Made by a program: the position numbers and the translations under genes
The notes under the pieces: generated by a model
Seen by the model: only the letters and a program-made list of their open reading frames with translations
Told to the model about the DNA's origin: nothing
Databases searched by the model: none
Source of the DNA: Actinomycetota bacterium
GTDB lineage: Bacteria; Actinomycetota; Actinomycetes; Propionibacteriales; Propionibacteriaceae
Assembly: GCA_020161795.1 (NCBI GenBank)
Contig: JAIUOR010000066.1
Span: 1 to 64,000, forward strand
DNA length: 64,000 nt
Direction of reading: 5' to 3'
Shown: piece after piece, positions 63,907 to 64,000 of the stretch
Layout: every line of letters starts with the position of its first letter
Numbering within the stretch: the stretch's first letter is position 1

Positions 63907-64000
63907 ATGGCACGAGTGAAGCGCGCAGTCAATGCGCAGAAGAAGCGTCGTGAGGTTCTCGAGCAGGCGTCCGGTTACCGCGGCCAGCGCTCGCGGCTCT
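63907..64000 (+). CDS. rplT: 50S ribosomal protein L20, N-terminal part
   Basis: First 31 codons of L20 ([20 protein letters not shown]); the gene runs off the window. ATG 63907 is preceded by AAGGAGTAAGTC. In several bacteria L20 represses this operon by binding the infC leader or the rpmI-rplT region; whether that holds here is open. Confidence 0.95.
   Translation, partial: MARVKRAVNAQKKRREVLEQASGYRGQRSRL

Overview
The window is 64 kb of a GC-rich actinobacterial chromosome, apparently core genome almost throughout. Several things point to Actinobacteria: Wag31/DivIVA next to ftsZ-sepF-yggT, a SepIVA-like coiled-coil protein, mycothiol ligase MshC, DUF2469 beside rnhB, HelD-type helicase, and many GTG starts that sit 6-8 bases behind a TANNNT hexamer and look leaderless. 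Gene order around ffh-rpsP-rimM-trmD-rplS-lepB-rnhB-yraN-comM-dprA and around rnc-mutM-smc resembles that of mycobacteria and propionibacteria. A Propionibacteriaceae-like organism is my best guess; no 16S gene is present to confirm it.

Layout. 1-3.5 kb is the tail of the division cluster (ftsZ, pgeF, sepF, yggT, wag31). 3.5-11 kb carries a DksA-type protein, lspA, an RluD-type pseudouridine synthase, pyk, dapB, a DUF2993 protein, a GNAT enzyme, RNase J and rpmB, closed by a clear terminator. 11-15.2 kb on the minus strand is a two-gene unit: an MFS transporter translationally coupled to a glycoside hydrolase family 2 enzyme fused to a complete DUF2804 domain. 15.2-21.6 kb is recG, rsmD, coaD, sepIVA, yceD, rpmF, rnc and mutM, interrupted by a 71-bp tandem repeat. 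21.6-22.7 kb is a loose region with a macro-domain gene and inverted repeats. 22.7-33.5 kb has gtrA, smc, an ECF sigma factor with a membrane-anchored beta-propeller partner, and the SRP genes ftsY and ffh.

33.5-36.9 kb has an amidohydrolase and the rpsP-khpA-rimM-trmD operon. It is followed by 840 bp of repeats, the first set of which is built from the 3' end of trmD itself. 37.7-41.2 kb is sdhCAB (menaquinone-type succinate dehydrogenase/fumarate reductase) with its own promoter, upstream dyads and terminator. 41.4-46.7 kb is rplS, lepB, rnhB, DUF2469, yraN, comM and dprA. 46.7-55.4 kb is more accessory: a PQQ-like lipoprotein, an M20 dipeptidase, HelD, a second ECF sigma factor with a membrane protein and a lipoprotein, a quinone oxidoreductase, a frameshifted AraC/GlxA-type regulator remnant and tRNA-Leu. 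55.6-64 kb holds an M20 peptidase, a YdeI-family protein, an aldo/keto reductase, uppP, mshC, hisE, hisG, a PH-domain protein, an SseB-like protein and the infC-rpmI-rplT operon. infC starts at ATC behind a leader that ends in a terminator hairpin.

No prophage, insertion sequence, CRISPR array or integrated element is visible. The most unusual items are the GH2-DUF2804 fusion, the trmD-derived repeat array, the sigma/propeller and sigma/lipoprotein signalling units, and the infC leader.
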